Origin: JACRLW01 sp046349595
GTDB taxonomy: Bacteria > Planctomycetota > UBA1135 > UBA2386
Direction of reading: 5' to 3'
Assembly (NCBI GenBank): GCA_046349595.1
Contig: JAXMCA010000001.1
Coordinates: forward strand, 186,001-250,000
DNA: 64,000 bases
Part shown: positions 17,223 to 26,165 of the stretch, one piece after another
Position numbering within the stretch: position 1 is the first letter of the stretch
How the letters are laid out: each line of letters begins with the position of its first letter
Notes under the pieces: model-generated
The model's input: the letters and a program-made list of their open reading frames with translations, nothing else
Told to the model about the DNA's origin: nothing
The model's database searches: none
Made by a program: the position numbers and the translations under genes

Positions 17223-18632
17223 TCAGTGCTTCGGGCGCTGGAAGATGTGGACGGCCATCTCGTGGACGGCTTCGGCCGCTTCCATCATGGCCTCGGGAAG
17301 CGTCGGGTGCGCATGGATCGTCGACGCGAGGTCGGACGACGTGGCGCCCAGCTCGATGGCAAGGGCGGCTTCGGCGATCAGCTCGGTCACTTCGGGACCG
17401 ATCATGTGGACGCCGAGGACCTTGTCGGTCTTCTTGTCCGCCACGACCTTGACCCAGCCGTCGGGCTCGTTGATGGACAACGCGCGGCCGGACGCTCCGA
17501 AGGGGAACCGGCCTTCCACCGGTTCGAAGCCCTTGGCCCGCGCCTCGTCGGCGCTGAGTCCCACGCTCGCGATCTCCGGGTCGGTGAAGATGACCGCCGG
17601 GATGCACGCCGGGTCGTAGGCCGCGCCCTTGTCGCCGGCGATCGCTGCCGCGGCGACGAGCCCCTCGTGCGATCCCTTGTGCGCGAGCATCGGCTGCCCG
17701 GCGCAGTCACCGATCGCCCAGATCCCCGGCACGTTGGTCTGGCGCTGCGCGTCGACCGCGACGAAGCCCTTCGCGTCGAACTTCACGCCGCACTCCTCGA
17801 GTCCGAGCCCCTTGCCGTTCGGGCGACGGCCGACCGTCGACAGCACGACGTCGCAGGCGAAGGTCTGCACCTTGCCGTCGATCTCGACGTCGACGTGCAG
17901 TCCGTCCTTGTCGGCCTTGTAGCTCTTGGCCTTTGCGCCGAGGTGCACCGCGATCTTCTTCTTCTTGAGCGATCGCCCCATCTCCTTGCTGAGCTCGGGT
18001 TCCATTCCGGGCAGCACGCGATCCATGAACTCGACCACCGTGATCTCGGTGCCGAGGTTGTGGTAGACGAGGCCCAGCTCGAGGCCGATGTAGCCGCCGC
18101 CGATCACCAGCATGCGCTTGGGCAGCGACTTCGGTGCGAGAGCTTCGGTCGAGCTCCACACGTGCTTGCCGTCGAAGGCGAAACCCGGGATCTCGATCGG
18201 CGTCGATCCCACCGCCACCACGACGTGCTTGGTCTGCAGGACCTGCTTCTTGCCGTCCTTGCCGGTCACCTCGACCTTGTCGCGGCCCAGCACGCGCGCG
18301 GTCCCTTCGATCGAATCGATCTTGTGGTTCTTCAACAGGCCGGCCACGCCTCCGGTGAGCTTGCCGACGATGCCCTGCTTCCAGGTCACCATCTTCTCGA
18401 CGTCGAGCTTCGGCGCACCGACCTGGATGCCCATCACGTCGGCTTCCTTGATCTTCTTGAAGGTCTTGCCGGCGTTGATCAGCGCCTTGCTCGGGATGCA
18501 GCCGACGTTCAGGCACACGCCGCCGACGTACTGCTTCTCGATGCAGGCGACCTTGAGGCCGAGCTGCGCGCAGCGGATCGCGCAGACATAGCCGGCGGGA
18601 CCGGCTCCGATGACGATGACGTCGTGACTCAT
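17223..18632 (-). CDS. lpdA: Dihydrolipoyl dehydrogenase (E3)
   Basis: A 469-residue flavoprotein: FAD-binding VIGAGPAGY near the N-terminus (7-15), the redox-active disulfide GGVCLNVGCIPSK (Cys40 and Cys45), NAD-binding VIGGGYIGLELG, and the C-terminal His-Glu site in HAHPTLPEAMMEA. It re-oxidises dihydrolipoamide on E2 and passes electrons to NAD+. It lies 70 bases downstream of the second E1-alpha gene in the same operon. Confidence 0.97.
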   Translation of the reverse strand: MSHDVIVIGAGPAGYVCAIRCAQLGLKVACIEKQYVGGVCLNVGCIPSKALINAGKTFKKIKEADVMGIQVGAPKLDVEKMVTWKQGIVGKLTGGVAGLLKNHKIDSIEGTARVLGRDKVEVTGKDGKKQVLQTKHVVVAVGSTPIEIPGFAFDGKHVWSSTEALAPKSLPKRMLVIGGGYIGLELGLVYHNLGTEITVVEFMDRVLPGMEPELSKEMGRSLKKKKIAVHLGAKAKSYKADKDGLHVDVEIDGKVQTFACDVVLSTVGRRPNGKGLGLEECGVKFDAKGFVAVDAQRQTNVPGIWAIGDCAGQPMLAHKGSHEGLVAAAAIAGDKGAAYDPACIPAVIFTDPEIASVGLSADEARAKGFEPVEGRFPFGASGRALSINEPDGWVKVVADKKTDKVLGVHMIGPEVTELIAEAALAIELGATSSDLASTIHAHPTLPEAMMEAAEAVHEMAVHIFQRPKH

Positions 18633-18702
18633 GGGACTCGCGGAGGGTTCGGGGAAGGGGCGTGGTGTGAGGAGGGCGTGGGCGCGGTCGTGGGGCCGCG
18701 CC

Positions 18703-19926
18703 TCACTCGCCCAGCGCGTCGCGCAACTGTTCGCGCAGCTGCGGAGTCGGCGTGGCGAACACGTCCTCGATCAGGCTCTGGGCCGGCACCGCGTGGGCGG
18801 TCTCGGCGAGCCGGATGGCTTCGTTGACGTCGCGCGCGATGCGGTCCTGGAGCTCCTGCTCCTGTTCCTTGGACCACAGACGGCGCAACTCGAGGTGGCG
18901 GCGCATCCGCTCGATCGGATCGCGCTTCTCCCACACGGCGACCTCGGCCTCGTCGCGGTAGCGCGACGGATCGTCGGACGACGAGTGGCCCAGCCGGCGG
19001 TAGGTCACCAGTTCGAGGAAGGTCGGGCCTTCGCCGCGACGGGCGCGCTCGACGGCGGCGCGGGTGGCGCAGTGCACGGCGAGCACGTCGTTGCCGTCGA
19101 CGCGCATCGACGGCATGCCGTAGGCGTCGGCCTTCATCGCGAGCGTCTCCGACGCACTCTGCTGGCTGATCGGCACCGAGATCGCCCACTGGTTGTTCTG
19201 GCAGATCAGCACCACCGGCGCCTTGAACACCGCGGCGAAGTTCATGCCGCAGTGGAAGTCGTTGCTGCTCGTCGCCCCGTCGCCGAGGTAGCCGGCGATC
19301 ACCACGTCGTCCTTGCGCTGCTTGCTCGCCATCGCCGCGCCGACCGCATGGCTGATCTGAGTGCCGATCACCGAGGACATCGCGTGGTAGTGACCCTCGC
19401 GGAAGGTGTAGTGGCACGGCATCTGGCGGCCGCGGCAGCGATCCATGTCGTTGCCGATCAGCTGCGCGATGGCGAGGTGCATCGGCAGGCCGCGCATCAT
19501 CGCGACGGCGCCCTCGCGCAGCGCCGGGAAGATCCAATCGCGCATCTCGAAGGCCGAGGCGGAGCCGACCGTCGCGGCTTCCTGGCCGAGGATCGGACCG
19601 TAGAAGCCGATCCGACCCTGGCGCTGCAGGACCAGCATGCGTCGATCGAACTCGCGCACGAGGACCATGGTCTCGTACAGCTTCTTCAGTTCGTCCGGTG
19701 CGAGCTTGGGATCCTGGCCGGCGACGATCGAGCCGTCCTCGCGCAGGACGCCGAACAACGCGGCGCCTCCAGCCACGCGTCGCGCAGGCTCGGCATCCGG
19801 TGCGGGGCGGACCGGCTCCTTGCGCGTGCGTGGTGCCGGCGCGGCGGCCTTGGGCTTCGCCGTGCTGCGGGGCGCCTTGCCCGGCTTCTTGCTCGTCTTC
19901 GCTGCGCGCGTCTGGTGCTTGGCCAT
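18703..19926 (-). CDS. 2-oxoacid dehydrogenase E1 component, alpha subunit (second copy)
   Basis: A 407-residue thiamine-diphosphate enzyme subunit. The GDG...N motif for Mg-ThDP is GYLGDGATSSNDFHCGMNFAA. The nearby RGRQMPCHYTF and HAMSSVIGTQISHAVG sequences look more like branched-chain than pyruvate dehydrogenases. The first 55 residues are an Ala/Lys/Pro/Arg-rich extension (KTSKKPGKAPRST...), absent from the other E1-alpha in this operon. It lies between E2 and E3, 20 bases after the E2 stop. With one E1-beta in the cluster, it must share that partner, replace the first copy under some conditions, or use an E1-beta elsewhere. Confidence 0.9.
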   Translation of the reverse strand: MAKHQTRAAKTSKKPGKAPRSTAKPKAAAPAPRTRKEPVRPAPDAEPARRVAGGAALFGVLREDGSIVAGQDPKLAPDELKKLYETMVLVREFDRRMLVLQRQGRIGFYGPILGQEAATVGSASAFEMRDWIFPALREGAVAMMRGLPMHLAIAQLIGNDMDRCRGRQMPCHYTFREGHYHAMSSVIGTQISHAVGAAMASKQRKDDVVIAGYLGDGATSSNDFHCGMNFAAVFKAPVVLICQNNQWAISVPISQQSASETLAMKADAYGMPSMRVDGNDVLAVHCATRAAVERARRGEGPTFLELVTYRRLGHSSSDDPSRYRDEAEVAVWEKRDPIERMRRHLELRRLWSKEQEQELQDRIARDVNEAIRLAETAHAVPAQSLIEDVFATPTPQLREQLRDALGE

Positions 19927-19946
19927 CTCGGCGTCGGGGGCTCGGC

Positions 19947-21284
19947 TCAGAGCGAGCCGAGCAGGAGTCGGTTCGGGTTCTCCAGGCAGTCCTTGACGAC
20001 GTTCATCCAGCGGGCGCCGGTCGCACCGTCGACGATGCGATGGTCGATCGAGACGCTGAGATACATCACGTCGCCGACGACGATCGAGCCGTCCTCCGCG
20101 ACCACCGGCGTCTTCTTGATGGCGTGAACCCCGAGGATCGCGACCTCGGGGAAGTTGATGACCGGCGTGGCGAACAGGCCACCGATGTTGCCGGCGTTGG
20201 TGATCGTGAAAGTACCACCCTGCAACTGGTCGATGCCGACCTTGCCCTCGCGGGTGCGCGCGGCGAGGTCCTGGATCTCCCAGGCGAGCTGCGCGATCGA
20301 CTTGCGATCGACGTCCTTCACCACCGGGACGATCAGGCCCTGATCGGTGTCCGTGGCGATGCCGAAGTTGTGGTAGTGCTTGACCACCAACTCCTGCGTC
20401 GACTCGTCGAGCGAGGCGTTCATCATCGGGAAGCGGCGGTGCGCCTCGACGATCGCCTTCATCACGAAGGGCAGGTAGGTGATGTTCACGCCCTGCTCGG
20501 CGAACAGCGACTTGGCTTCCTTGCGCAGGGCCACGAGCTTCGTCACGTTGATGTCGTCGACGTAGGTGAAGTGCGCCGCGGTGTGCTTGCTGCGCGTCAT
20601 CGCCTCCGCGATCTTGCGGCGCAGCCCGCGGAAGGGGATGCGCTCCTCGGTGGCCCCGCTGGGTGCGGGCGCGATGGACACCGGCGCGCGCGGCGCGGCT
20701 GCAGCCGGCTTGGCGGCGGGTGCCGACGCGGCGGGCCTGGCCGCGGGTGCGGCGGCCACGGCGCGGCTGCCGGCGAGGTGACGCTCGAGGTCCTCGTTCG
20801 TCACGCGTCCGCTCGGTCCGGTCGCCTGCACCTCGCGCAGATCGACACCGAGTTCGCGCGCGCGTTTGCGCGTCGCCGGCGCGGCGATCACCTTGCCGGG
20901 TTCCGCCTGCTCGAAGTCCGGGCCCTTCGGCTGCGTGCGTGGGGCCGGCGTGAGGACGGGACCGGGCGCGGCAGCCGACGCGGCCGGAGCCGCAGCTGCG
21001 GGCGCCGCGTGGCCGTGGGCCGCGGGTGCGGACGCAGCGCCTGCGCCGACCTCGAACACCGCGATCACCGACTCGACCGGGACGACGTCGCCCTCCTTGT
21101 ACTTCAACTCCTTGACCACGCCGTCGTAGGGCGCCGTGATCATCACCGTCGCCTTGTCGGTCATCACCTCGACGAACTCGTCCTCCTCCTTCACCGGTTG
21201 CCCCGGCTTCACCTTCCAGGAGACGATCTCGCCTTCCGCGATGCCCTCACCGATGTCGGGGAGCCTGAATTCCTTGAGCGTCAT
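19947..21284 (-). CDS. Dihydrolipoyl acyltransferase (E2) of a 2-oxoacid dehydrogenase
   Basis: A 445-residue E2: an N-terminal lipoyl domain with the modified Lys44 in EVMTDKATVMI, an Ala/Pro linker (about 85-120), a peripheral-subunit-binding domain (ATRKRARELGVDLREVQATG, about 135-170), a second Ala/Pro linker, and the catalytic domain with HRIVDG (His415, Asp419). One lipoyl domain only. The operon also carries lipA, which makes the lipoyl group. The catalytic-domain sequence (AHFTYVDDINVT) looks branched-chain-type, but substrate is inferred. Confidence 0.94.
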   Translation of the reverse strand: MTLKEFRLPDIGEGIAEGEIVSWKVKPGQPVKEEDEFVEVMTDKATVMITAPYDGVVKELKYKEGDVVPVESVIAVFEVGAGAASAPAAHGHAAPAAAAPAASAAAPGPVLTPAPRTQPKGPDFEQAEPGKVIAAPATRKRARELGVDLREVQATGPSGRVTNEDLERHLAGSRAVAAAPAARPAASAPAAKPAAAAPRAPVSIAPAPSGATEERIPFRGLRRKIAEAMTRSKHTAAHFTYVDDINVTKLVALRKEAKSLFAEQGVNITYLPFVMKAIVEAHRRFPMMNASLDESTQELVVKHYHNFGIATDTDQGLIVPVVKDVDRKSIAQLAWEIQDLAARTREGKVGIDQLQGGTFTITNAGNIGGLFATPVINFPEVAILGVHAIKKTPVVAEDGSIVVGDVMYLSVSIDHRIVDGATGARWMNVVKDCLENPNRLLLGSL

Positions 21285-21326
21285 GAGTGGAGTTCCTGTG
21301 CGCAGAGTGGGGTGCGGCGACCGCGC

Positions 21327-22301
21327 TCACCAGTTGAAGGTCTTCTCGATGCCGCGCAGCACGCGCCGTGCGTCCGGCATGTAGAGGTGCTCGAGCGAGT
21401 AGGGGAACGGCGTGTCGAAGCCGCCGACGCGGACGACCGGTCCCTCGAGATGGCCGATCGCTTTCTCGGCGACGATGGCGGCGATCTCGCTGCCGAAGCT
21501 GCAGGTCTTCGGGGCTTCGAACACCACGACGCAGCGGCCGGTCTTCTTCACCGAGTCGAGGATCAGCTTCTCGTCGAGAGGCACGAGCGTGCGCGGATCG
21601 ATGATCTCCACGCTGCGCCCCTGCTTCTGCGCCTCCTCGGCGGCCTTCTCGCAGATCGCGACCATCGCGCCGTAGGCGACGACGGTGACGTCGGTGCCCT
21701 CGCGCACCACGCGGCCCTTGCCGAGCGGCACGACGTGCTCGCCCTCCGGCACCTCGCCCTTCACCGAGCGGTAGATGCGCTTCGGCTCGAGGAACATCAC
21801 CGGGTCCTCGTCGCGGATCGCGGCGATCAGCAGGCCCTTGGTGTCGGCCGGCGTGGACGGGATGACGACTTTGAGGCCCGGCGTGTGGCAGAAGTACGCC
21901 TCGGCCGACTGGCTGTGGTAGTGACCGCCGCGGATGCCGCCGCCGTACGGGGATCGGATCACCAGCGGGCAGGTGTACTCGCCGCCGCTGCGGTAGCGCA
22001 TCTTCGCCGCCTCCGACACGATCTGGTCGAAAGCCGGGTAGATGAAGTCGAGGAACTGGATCTCCGCGATCGGGCGCATGCCGTAGACGGCCATGCCGAC
22101 CGCGGCGCCGATGATCCCACACTCGCTGAGCGGCGTGTCGAAACAGCGCTCGACGCCGAACTCGTCCTGGAGGCCCTGCGTGGCGAGGAACACGCCACCC
22201 TTCTTGCCGACGTCCTCGCCGAACACGACCACGCGGTCGTCGTTGCGCATCTCGGTGCGCAGCGCGTCGGTCACGGCCTCGATCAGGGTCATCACTGCCA
22301 T
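21327..22301 (-). CDS. 2-oxoacid dehydrogenase E1 component, beta subunit (branched-chain type)
   Basis: A 324-residue protein matching E1-beta: VVVFGEDVGKKGGVF near the start, DTPLSECGIIGAAVGMA, and SPYGGGIRGGHYHSQSAEAYFCHTPG in the middle. The HYHSQSAEAYF run is typical of branched-chain 2-oxoacid dehydrogenases. It pairs with E1-alpha to decarboxylate the oxoacid and acylate E2. It is the only E1-beta in the window and lies 51 bases after the first E1-alpha. Confidence 0.94.
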   Translation of the reverse strand: MAVMTLIEAVTDALRTEMRNDDRVVVFGEDVGKKGGVFLATQGLQDEFGVERCFDTPLSECGIIGAAVGMAVYGMRPIAEIQFLDFIYPAFDQIVSEAAKMRYRSGGEYTCPLVIRSPYGGGIRGGHYHSQSAEAYFCHTPGLKVVIPSTPADTKGLLIAAIRDEDPVMFLEPKRIYRSVKGEVPEGEHVVPLGKGRVVREGTDVTVVAYGAMVAICEKAAEEAQKQGRSVEIIDPRTLVPLDEKLILDSVKKTGRCVVVFEAPKTCSFGSEIAAIVAEKAIGHLEGPVVRVGGFDTPFPYSLEHLYMPDARRVLRGIEKTFNW

Positions 22302-22352
22302 GTCAGTTCTCCGAACTCCGTTCTCTCTCGCCCGCCTGGTTTCCCGCGCCGA

Positions 22353-23477
22353 TCACAAGGGGAAGGCGCCGAGCTCGTCGGACTCCGGCCCGTCGAGCGA
22401 CTTGAGCTCCGCACGCTGCTCGAGCAGCTGCGGCGTGAGGTTCATGTAGACGTCGTCGAACAGCGAGTCGAGCGATGGCCGGGGTCGTGCTTCGGCGCGC
22501 TTGATCGCCTCGTTCAGCGCGGTCTTGACGCGCTCGTGGATCTCGGCGTCCCACGCCTCGGTCCACAGCTTCTTCTTCTGCAGGTAGCGCTGGAACCGCT
22601 GCAGCGGATCACGCTGCTTCCACTTCTCGTACTCGGCTGCGTCGCGGTAGCGCGCGGCGTCGTCCGACGAGGAGTGCGATGCCATCCGGTAGGTGACGGT
22701 CTCCACCAGCGTCGGCCCTTCGCCCTTGCGGGCGCGCTCGACGGCCTCCTTGCACACGCGGTAGACGGCGAGCACGTCGTTGCCGTCGACGCGTACGCCG
22801 GGGATCCCGTAGGCGCTGGCCTTGACCGCGATCGATTCGCTGGCGGTCTGACCGCGCAGCGGCACCGAGATCGCCCACTGGTTGTTCTCGCACACGAACA
22901 CCACCGGCGCCTTGAACACGCCGGCGAAGTTCAGCCCGCAGTGGAAGTCGTTGCTGCTCGTGCCACCATCGCCGAAGAAGGTCATGAACACGGTGTCGTC
23001 GCCGCGGATGCGCGCGGCCATGCCCGCGCCCGCGGCCTGGCTGATCTGCGTGCCGATCGGCGAGCTGATCGACACGAAGTTGGCCTGCCGGAAGCTGTAG
23101 TGGACCGGCATCTGGCGACCCTTGCAGATGTCGCCGTCGTTCCCGTACCACTCGTTGACGATGTCGTCGAAGGGCACGCCGCGCAGGATCGGAATCCCCG
23201 GCTGGCGGTAGGCGGGGAACAACCAGTCCGAGTCGCGGAGCGCGGCTGCGGCGCCGACGTGGCTGCCCTCCTGTCCGAGTGCCTGCAGGTAGAAGCCGAT
23301 GCGGCCCTGTCGCTGCAGCGCGAGTGCACGCTCGTCCATCAGGCGTGCGGAGAGCATCGTCTCGTAGAGCCGGCGCAGCTGATCGGCGGACAGGTTGGGG
23401 TCCTTGTCCTTCTGGGCCTTGCCGTCGTTCTCGATGATCGAGAACGGCTGTTCGTCGCGTGCTGTGTTCGTGCTCAT
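22353..23477 (-). CDS. 2-oxoacid dehydrogenase E1 component, alpha subunit (first copy)
   Basis: A 374-residue E1-alpha with the ThDP motif FFGDGGTSSNDFHCGLNFAG and the branched-chain-like CKGRQMPVHYSFRQANFVSISSPIGTQ. No N-terminal Ala/Lys extension, unlike the second copy at 18703-19926. The two share the same fold and long identical stretches such as NNQWAISVP, which points to an old duplication. It follows lipA by 13 bases and precedes E1-beta. Confidence 0.94.
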   Translation of the reverse strand: MSTNTARDEQPFSIIENDGKAQKDKDPNLSADQLRRLYETMLSARLMDERALALQRQGRIGFYLQALGQEGSHVGAAAALRDSDWLFPAYRQPGIPILRGVPFDDIVNEWYGNDGDICKGRQMPVHYSFRQANFVSISSPIGTQISQAAGAGMAARIRGDDTVFMTFFGDGGTSSNDFHCGLNFAGVFKAPVVFVCENNQWAISVPLRGQTASESIAVKASAYGIPGVRVDGNDVLAVYRVCKEAVERARKGEGPTLVETVTYRMASHSSSDDAARYRDAAEYEKWKQRDPLQRFQRYLQKKKLWTEAWDAEIHERVKTALNEAIKRAEARPRPSLDSLFDDVYMNLTPQLLEQRAELKSLDGPESDELGAFPL

Positions 23478-23490
23478 CGGCTGTCTTGGC

Positions 23491-24426
23491 TCATCCGACG
23501 TGCGTCGTCGCGTCGTCGCGCCGTCGCAGCATCCCGCTGATGAAGAACTCCGCCGCCTTGTAGGAGGACCGCACCAGGGGGCCCGAGGCGACGTACAGGA
23601 AACCCTTGCGCAGCGCGCGCTGCTCGAGGGCCTTGAACCGCGCCGGTGTGACGTGTTCGCGCACCGGCAGGTGGAGGAGGGAGGGCCGCAGGTACTGCCC
23701 CAGCGTGACCACGTCGACTTCGTGCTCGCGCAGGTCGTCCAGCGTCGCGTCGATCTCGCGGTCGCTCTCGCCGAGTCCGAGCATGATCGACGACTTGGTC
23801 ACGATGCCCGGGCGCAGGCGCTTCGCGGTGCGCAGCACCTCGAGGCTGCGCACGTAGCTGCAGCGGCGGTCGCGGACTCGCGGGGTGAGGCGCAGCACGG
23901 TCTCCACGTTGTGTGCGAAGACGTCGGGGGCGCCGTCCAACACGGTCGCGATCTGCGAGGCGTCGCCACCGAAGTCGCCGACCAGGGCTTCGACCAGCAT
24001 CTCCGCCTTCCGCGCCTTCAGCGCGCGGATGGTGGCGGCGACGTGTGCGGAGCCGCCGTCGGCCAGGTCGTCGCGATCGACCATGGTCAGGACCACGTAG
24101 CGCAGCCCCATGGCGAGGGCTGCATCGGCGACCTTGGCGGGCTCGTCCGGATCGACGGGATTGCCCTCCGCGTGGGTCTTCACCGCGCAGAAGCGGCAGC
24201 CCCGTGTGCAGGTATCGCCGAGCACCATGAAGGTGGCGGTGCCGTCCGCCCAGCACTCACCCTGGTTGGGACAGCGGGCCTCCTCGCACACGGTGTGGAG
24301 CTGGCGTGCGCGCAGCGTCGACTCCAGGCGGTGGACCGACGCGCCGGCCGGCACCGGAACCTTCAGCCAGTTCGGCTTCGGGCCGGGCTGGACGCGGGCG
24401 AAGCGGCCACTGGACTTCTGCGCCAT
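23491..24426 (-). CDS. lipA: Lipoyl synthase
   Basis: A 311-residue radical-SAM enzyme: auxiliary cluster motif CEEARCPNQGEC, SAM-cluster motif CTRGCRFC, and the C-terminal RSSYKA. It inserts two sulfurs into octanoyl-E2. The ATG at 24426 gives normal length; the frame stays open to 24594, but that extension overlaps the divergent TetR start and reads as non-coding sequence. It is the first gene of the dehydrogenase operon, with the operator-like repeats just upstream. Confidence 0.96.
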   Translation of the reverse strand: MAQKSSGRFARVQPGPKPNWLKVPVPAGASVHRLESTLRARQLHTVCEEARCPNQGECWADGTATFMVLGDTCTRGCRFCAVKTHAEGNPVDPDEPAKVADAALAMGLRYVVLTMVDRDDLADGGSAHVAATIRALKARKAEMLVEALVGDFGGDASQIATVLDGAPDVFAHNVETVLRLTPRVRDRRCSYVRSLEVLRTAKRLRPGIVTKSSIMLGLGESDREIDATLDDLREHEVDVVTLGQYLRPSLLHLPVREHVTPARFKALEQRALRKGFLYVASGPLVRSSYKAAEFFISGMLRRRDDATTHVG

Positions 24427-24517
24427 GCGGACGGGGGTCGGAGGGGCGGTGCGCGTCGCGCTCCGCGGGGGCGGGGATGCTAGGTGCTCGACCGGCCTCG
24501 CGAAAGAGCTGGCGTGT

Positions 24518-24564
24518 TTCGATACCCTCTGGTATCCATCGTATCGATACTGACGGGTATCGAA
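24518..24564. promoter_or_regulatory. Array of inverted GATAC/GTATC half-sites (likely TetR operator)
   Basis: Between lipA and the divergent TetR gene lie GATACC-ctct-GGTATC (24521-24536) and TCGATAC-n6-GTATCGA (24544-24563). An outer 9-bp pair, TTCGATACC at 24518-24526 and GGTATCGAA at 24556-24564, embraces them. The stretch is AT-rich for this genome. It is well placed to be bound by the TetR product and to control both directions. Confidence 0.7.
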
Positions 24565-24592
24565 TCCTTCCCGCCGGTGCCGGAGCCCGATC

Positions 24593-25246
24593 ATGCCACG
24601 CGTACCCGATCCCCATCTGCCCTCCCGTCTGGTCGCCGCCGCCGTCGCCGAGTTCGCGCGCGCCGGCTACGCCCGCGCCAGCGTGGACGGCATTGCGCGC
24701 GCCGCCGGCTTGACCAAGGGTGCCGTGTACTCGCGCTTCTCGACCAAGGAGGAGCTGTTCTTCGCCGCCCTGGACGGCGTGCGGGCCGAGCTCCGCGAGG
24801 CGATCCGTGCGCCGCGAACGGCCGAGTCGACCGGGGCGGGTGAACTCACGGCAGTGCTCGGTGCCTGGCTCGGGTTCCACCTGCTCCGCCCGGAAGCCGC
24901 CCGTTTGCTCGCGATGACCCGCGCGGAGGTAGCGGGTCGGCCGACGGCGGAACTCCGCGCCGACGCTCGCGAGGACCTTCGCGCCCTGCGCGCACGGTTG
25001 CGTCAGGCCCTCGTGCGTGGAGCGGGGGACGGCACCCTCGACGTACGGGATCCGGTGCTGACCGCATTCCTGCTCACCGCCGGTCTCCAGGGAGTGCTGG
25101 CCCAGTGGCTCGCTGCGCCGGTCGACGTCGAGGCGCTCGGTTCGCCGGCGACCCTCGCCGATGCCCTGGTGGAGCCGCTGCGCACCGGTGCCGCACCCGG
25201 TGACCGCGGCGCGGGTGTCGGCTTCATCCCTCCGCTGCCGGGGTGA
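24593..25246 (+). CDS. TetR-family transcription regulator
   Basis: A 217-residue protein with the TetR helix-turn-helix (residues about 11-57: AAAVAEFARAGYARASVDGIARAAG, then TKGAVYSRFSTKEELF) and a helical ligand-binding domain (about 75-195). It is divergent from lipA and the 2-oxoacid dehydrogenase operon across the half-site array, so it probably represses both itself and the operon. A branched-chain acyl-CoA or oxoacid is a reasonable guess for the ligand. The last 20 residues are unstructured. Confidence 0.88.
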   Translation: MPRVPDPHLPSRLVAAAVAEFARAGYARASVDGIARAAGLTKGAVYSRFSTKEELFFAALDGVRAELREAIRAPRTAESTGAGELTAVLGAWLGFHLLRPEAARLLAMTRAEVAGRPTAELRADAREDLRALRARLRQALVRGAGDGTLDVRDPVLTAFLLTAGLQGVLAQWLAAPVDVEALGSPATLADALVEPLRTGAAPGDRGAGVGFIPPLPG

Positions 25247-25278
25247 AGCCCAGGTCGGCTGCGATCCCCGCTGCCAAG

Positions 25279-25313
25279 GGCGGGTCGGCGACGTGCGACA
25301 CACACGTCCCGCC
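25279..25313 (+). terminator. Bulged hairpin after the TetR gene
   Basis: GGCGGG (25279-25284) pairs with CCCGCC (25308-25313) and ACGTG (25291-25295) with CACGT (25303-25307), separated by a one-sided bulge. The position, 33 bases after the TetR stop and before the glycosyltransferase, suits a terminator. No T tract follows. Confidence 0.35.
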
Positions 25314-25331
25314 TGAATCCTCGGGCGCGGA

Positions 25332-26165
25332 TTGCCGATCAGCACCCTTGTGGCGCAGACTCTGACCACCGCGGCGGCCACCACCGCCCACCCAGCCTTG
25401 AGCCACCCCGTGTCCACACCGGAGGCGACCTGCGTCGCCTCGGCGCCGATCGCCGTCCCGGCATCGACCCCCTGGCCGACGCTCAGCGTGGTGATTCCGG
25501 TGTTCAACGAGGCACCGACGCTCCGCACCCTGGTCGGCCGGGTGCTCGCCTCCGAGTTCGTCACCGAGGTGCTGCTCGTGGACGACGGCTCGTCGGACGG
25601 CAGCTCGTCGATCCTCCTCGAGTTGGACGGGACTCCGCGCGTGCGTGTGCTTCGGCACTCCATCAACCGCGGGAAGGGGGCGGCTCTGCGGACCGGTTTC
25701 GCGCACGCCAGCTCGGAGGTCGTGGTCGTCCAGGACGCCGACCTCGAGTACGACCCGCAGGACTATCCGCGATTGCTACGTCCCTTCGTCGATGCGAAGG
25801 CCGATGTCGTCTACGGCTCGCGCTTCCTGCGCGGCGACGGCGTCCGCGTTCCGCTCGTGCATCACCGCTTTGGCAATCGGCTGCTCACCTGGTGCAGCAA
25901 TCGCCTCACCGGCCTCGATCTCACCGACATGGAGACCTGCTACAAGGCGGTTCGCCGCTCGGTGCTCCAGAGTCTGCGGCTGCGCGAGGATCGCTTCGCG
26001 ATCGAGCCGGAGTTGACCGCGAAGCTCGCGCGTGTCCCCTCCGCGCGGATGTTCGAGGTGCCGATCAGCTACGACGGCCGCAGGCACACCGAAGGGAAGA
26101 AGATCAGCTGGCGCGACGGATTCGCCGCGCTCTGGGCGATCCTCAAGTATCGCTTCGTGGACTGA
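25332..26165 (+). CDS. Glycosyltransferase family 2, dolichol-phosphate mannose synthase-like
   Basis: A 277-residue GT-A enzyme: LSVVIPVFNEAPTL (about 51-64), LLVDDGSSDGS (about 82-92), QDADLEYDP (the DxD-like metal site), and the closing ISYDGRRHTEGKKISWRDGFAALW typical of DPM1-like enzymes. No C-terminal membrane helices, so it is the short soluble type. It would transfer a sugar from a nucleotide sugar to polyprenyl phosphate. The start is uncertain: TTG 25332 opens the frame, but TTG 25398 or GTG 25410 would remove an Ala/Thr/Pro-rich leader that is not needed. Its 3' end overlaps the ArsR gene on the other strand by 23 bases. Confidence 0.88.
   Translation: MPISTLVAQTLTTAAATTAHPALSHPVSTPEATCVASAPIAVPASTPWPTLSVVIPVFNEAPTLRTLVGRVLASEFVTEVLLVDDGSSDGSSSILLELDGTPRVRVLRHSINRGKGAALRTGFAHASSEVVVVQDADLEYDPQDYPRLLRPFVDAKADVVYGSRFLRGDGVRVPLVHHRFGNRLLTWCSNRLTGLDLTDMETCYKAVRRSVLQSLRLREDRFAIEPELTAKLARVPSARMFEVPISYDGRRHTEGKKISWRDGFAALWAILKYRFVD

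Noticed and set aside
19698..23540. A 1280-codon plus-strand open frame antisense to the dehydrogenase operon
   Set aside because: Same cause: no start signal or known motif, and it covers four well-identified genes on the minus strand.
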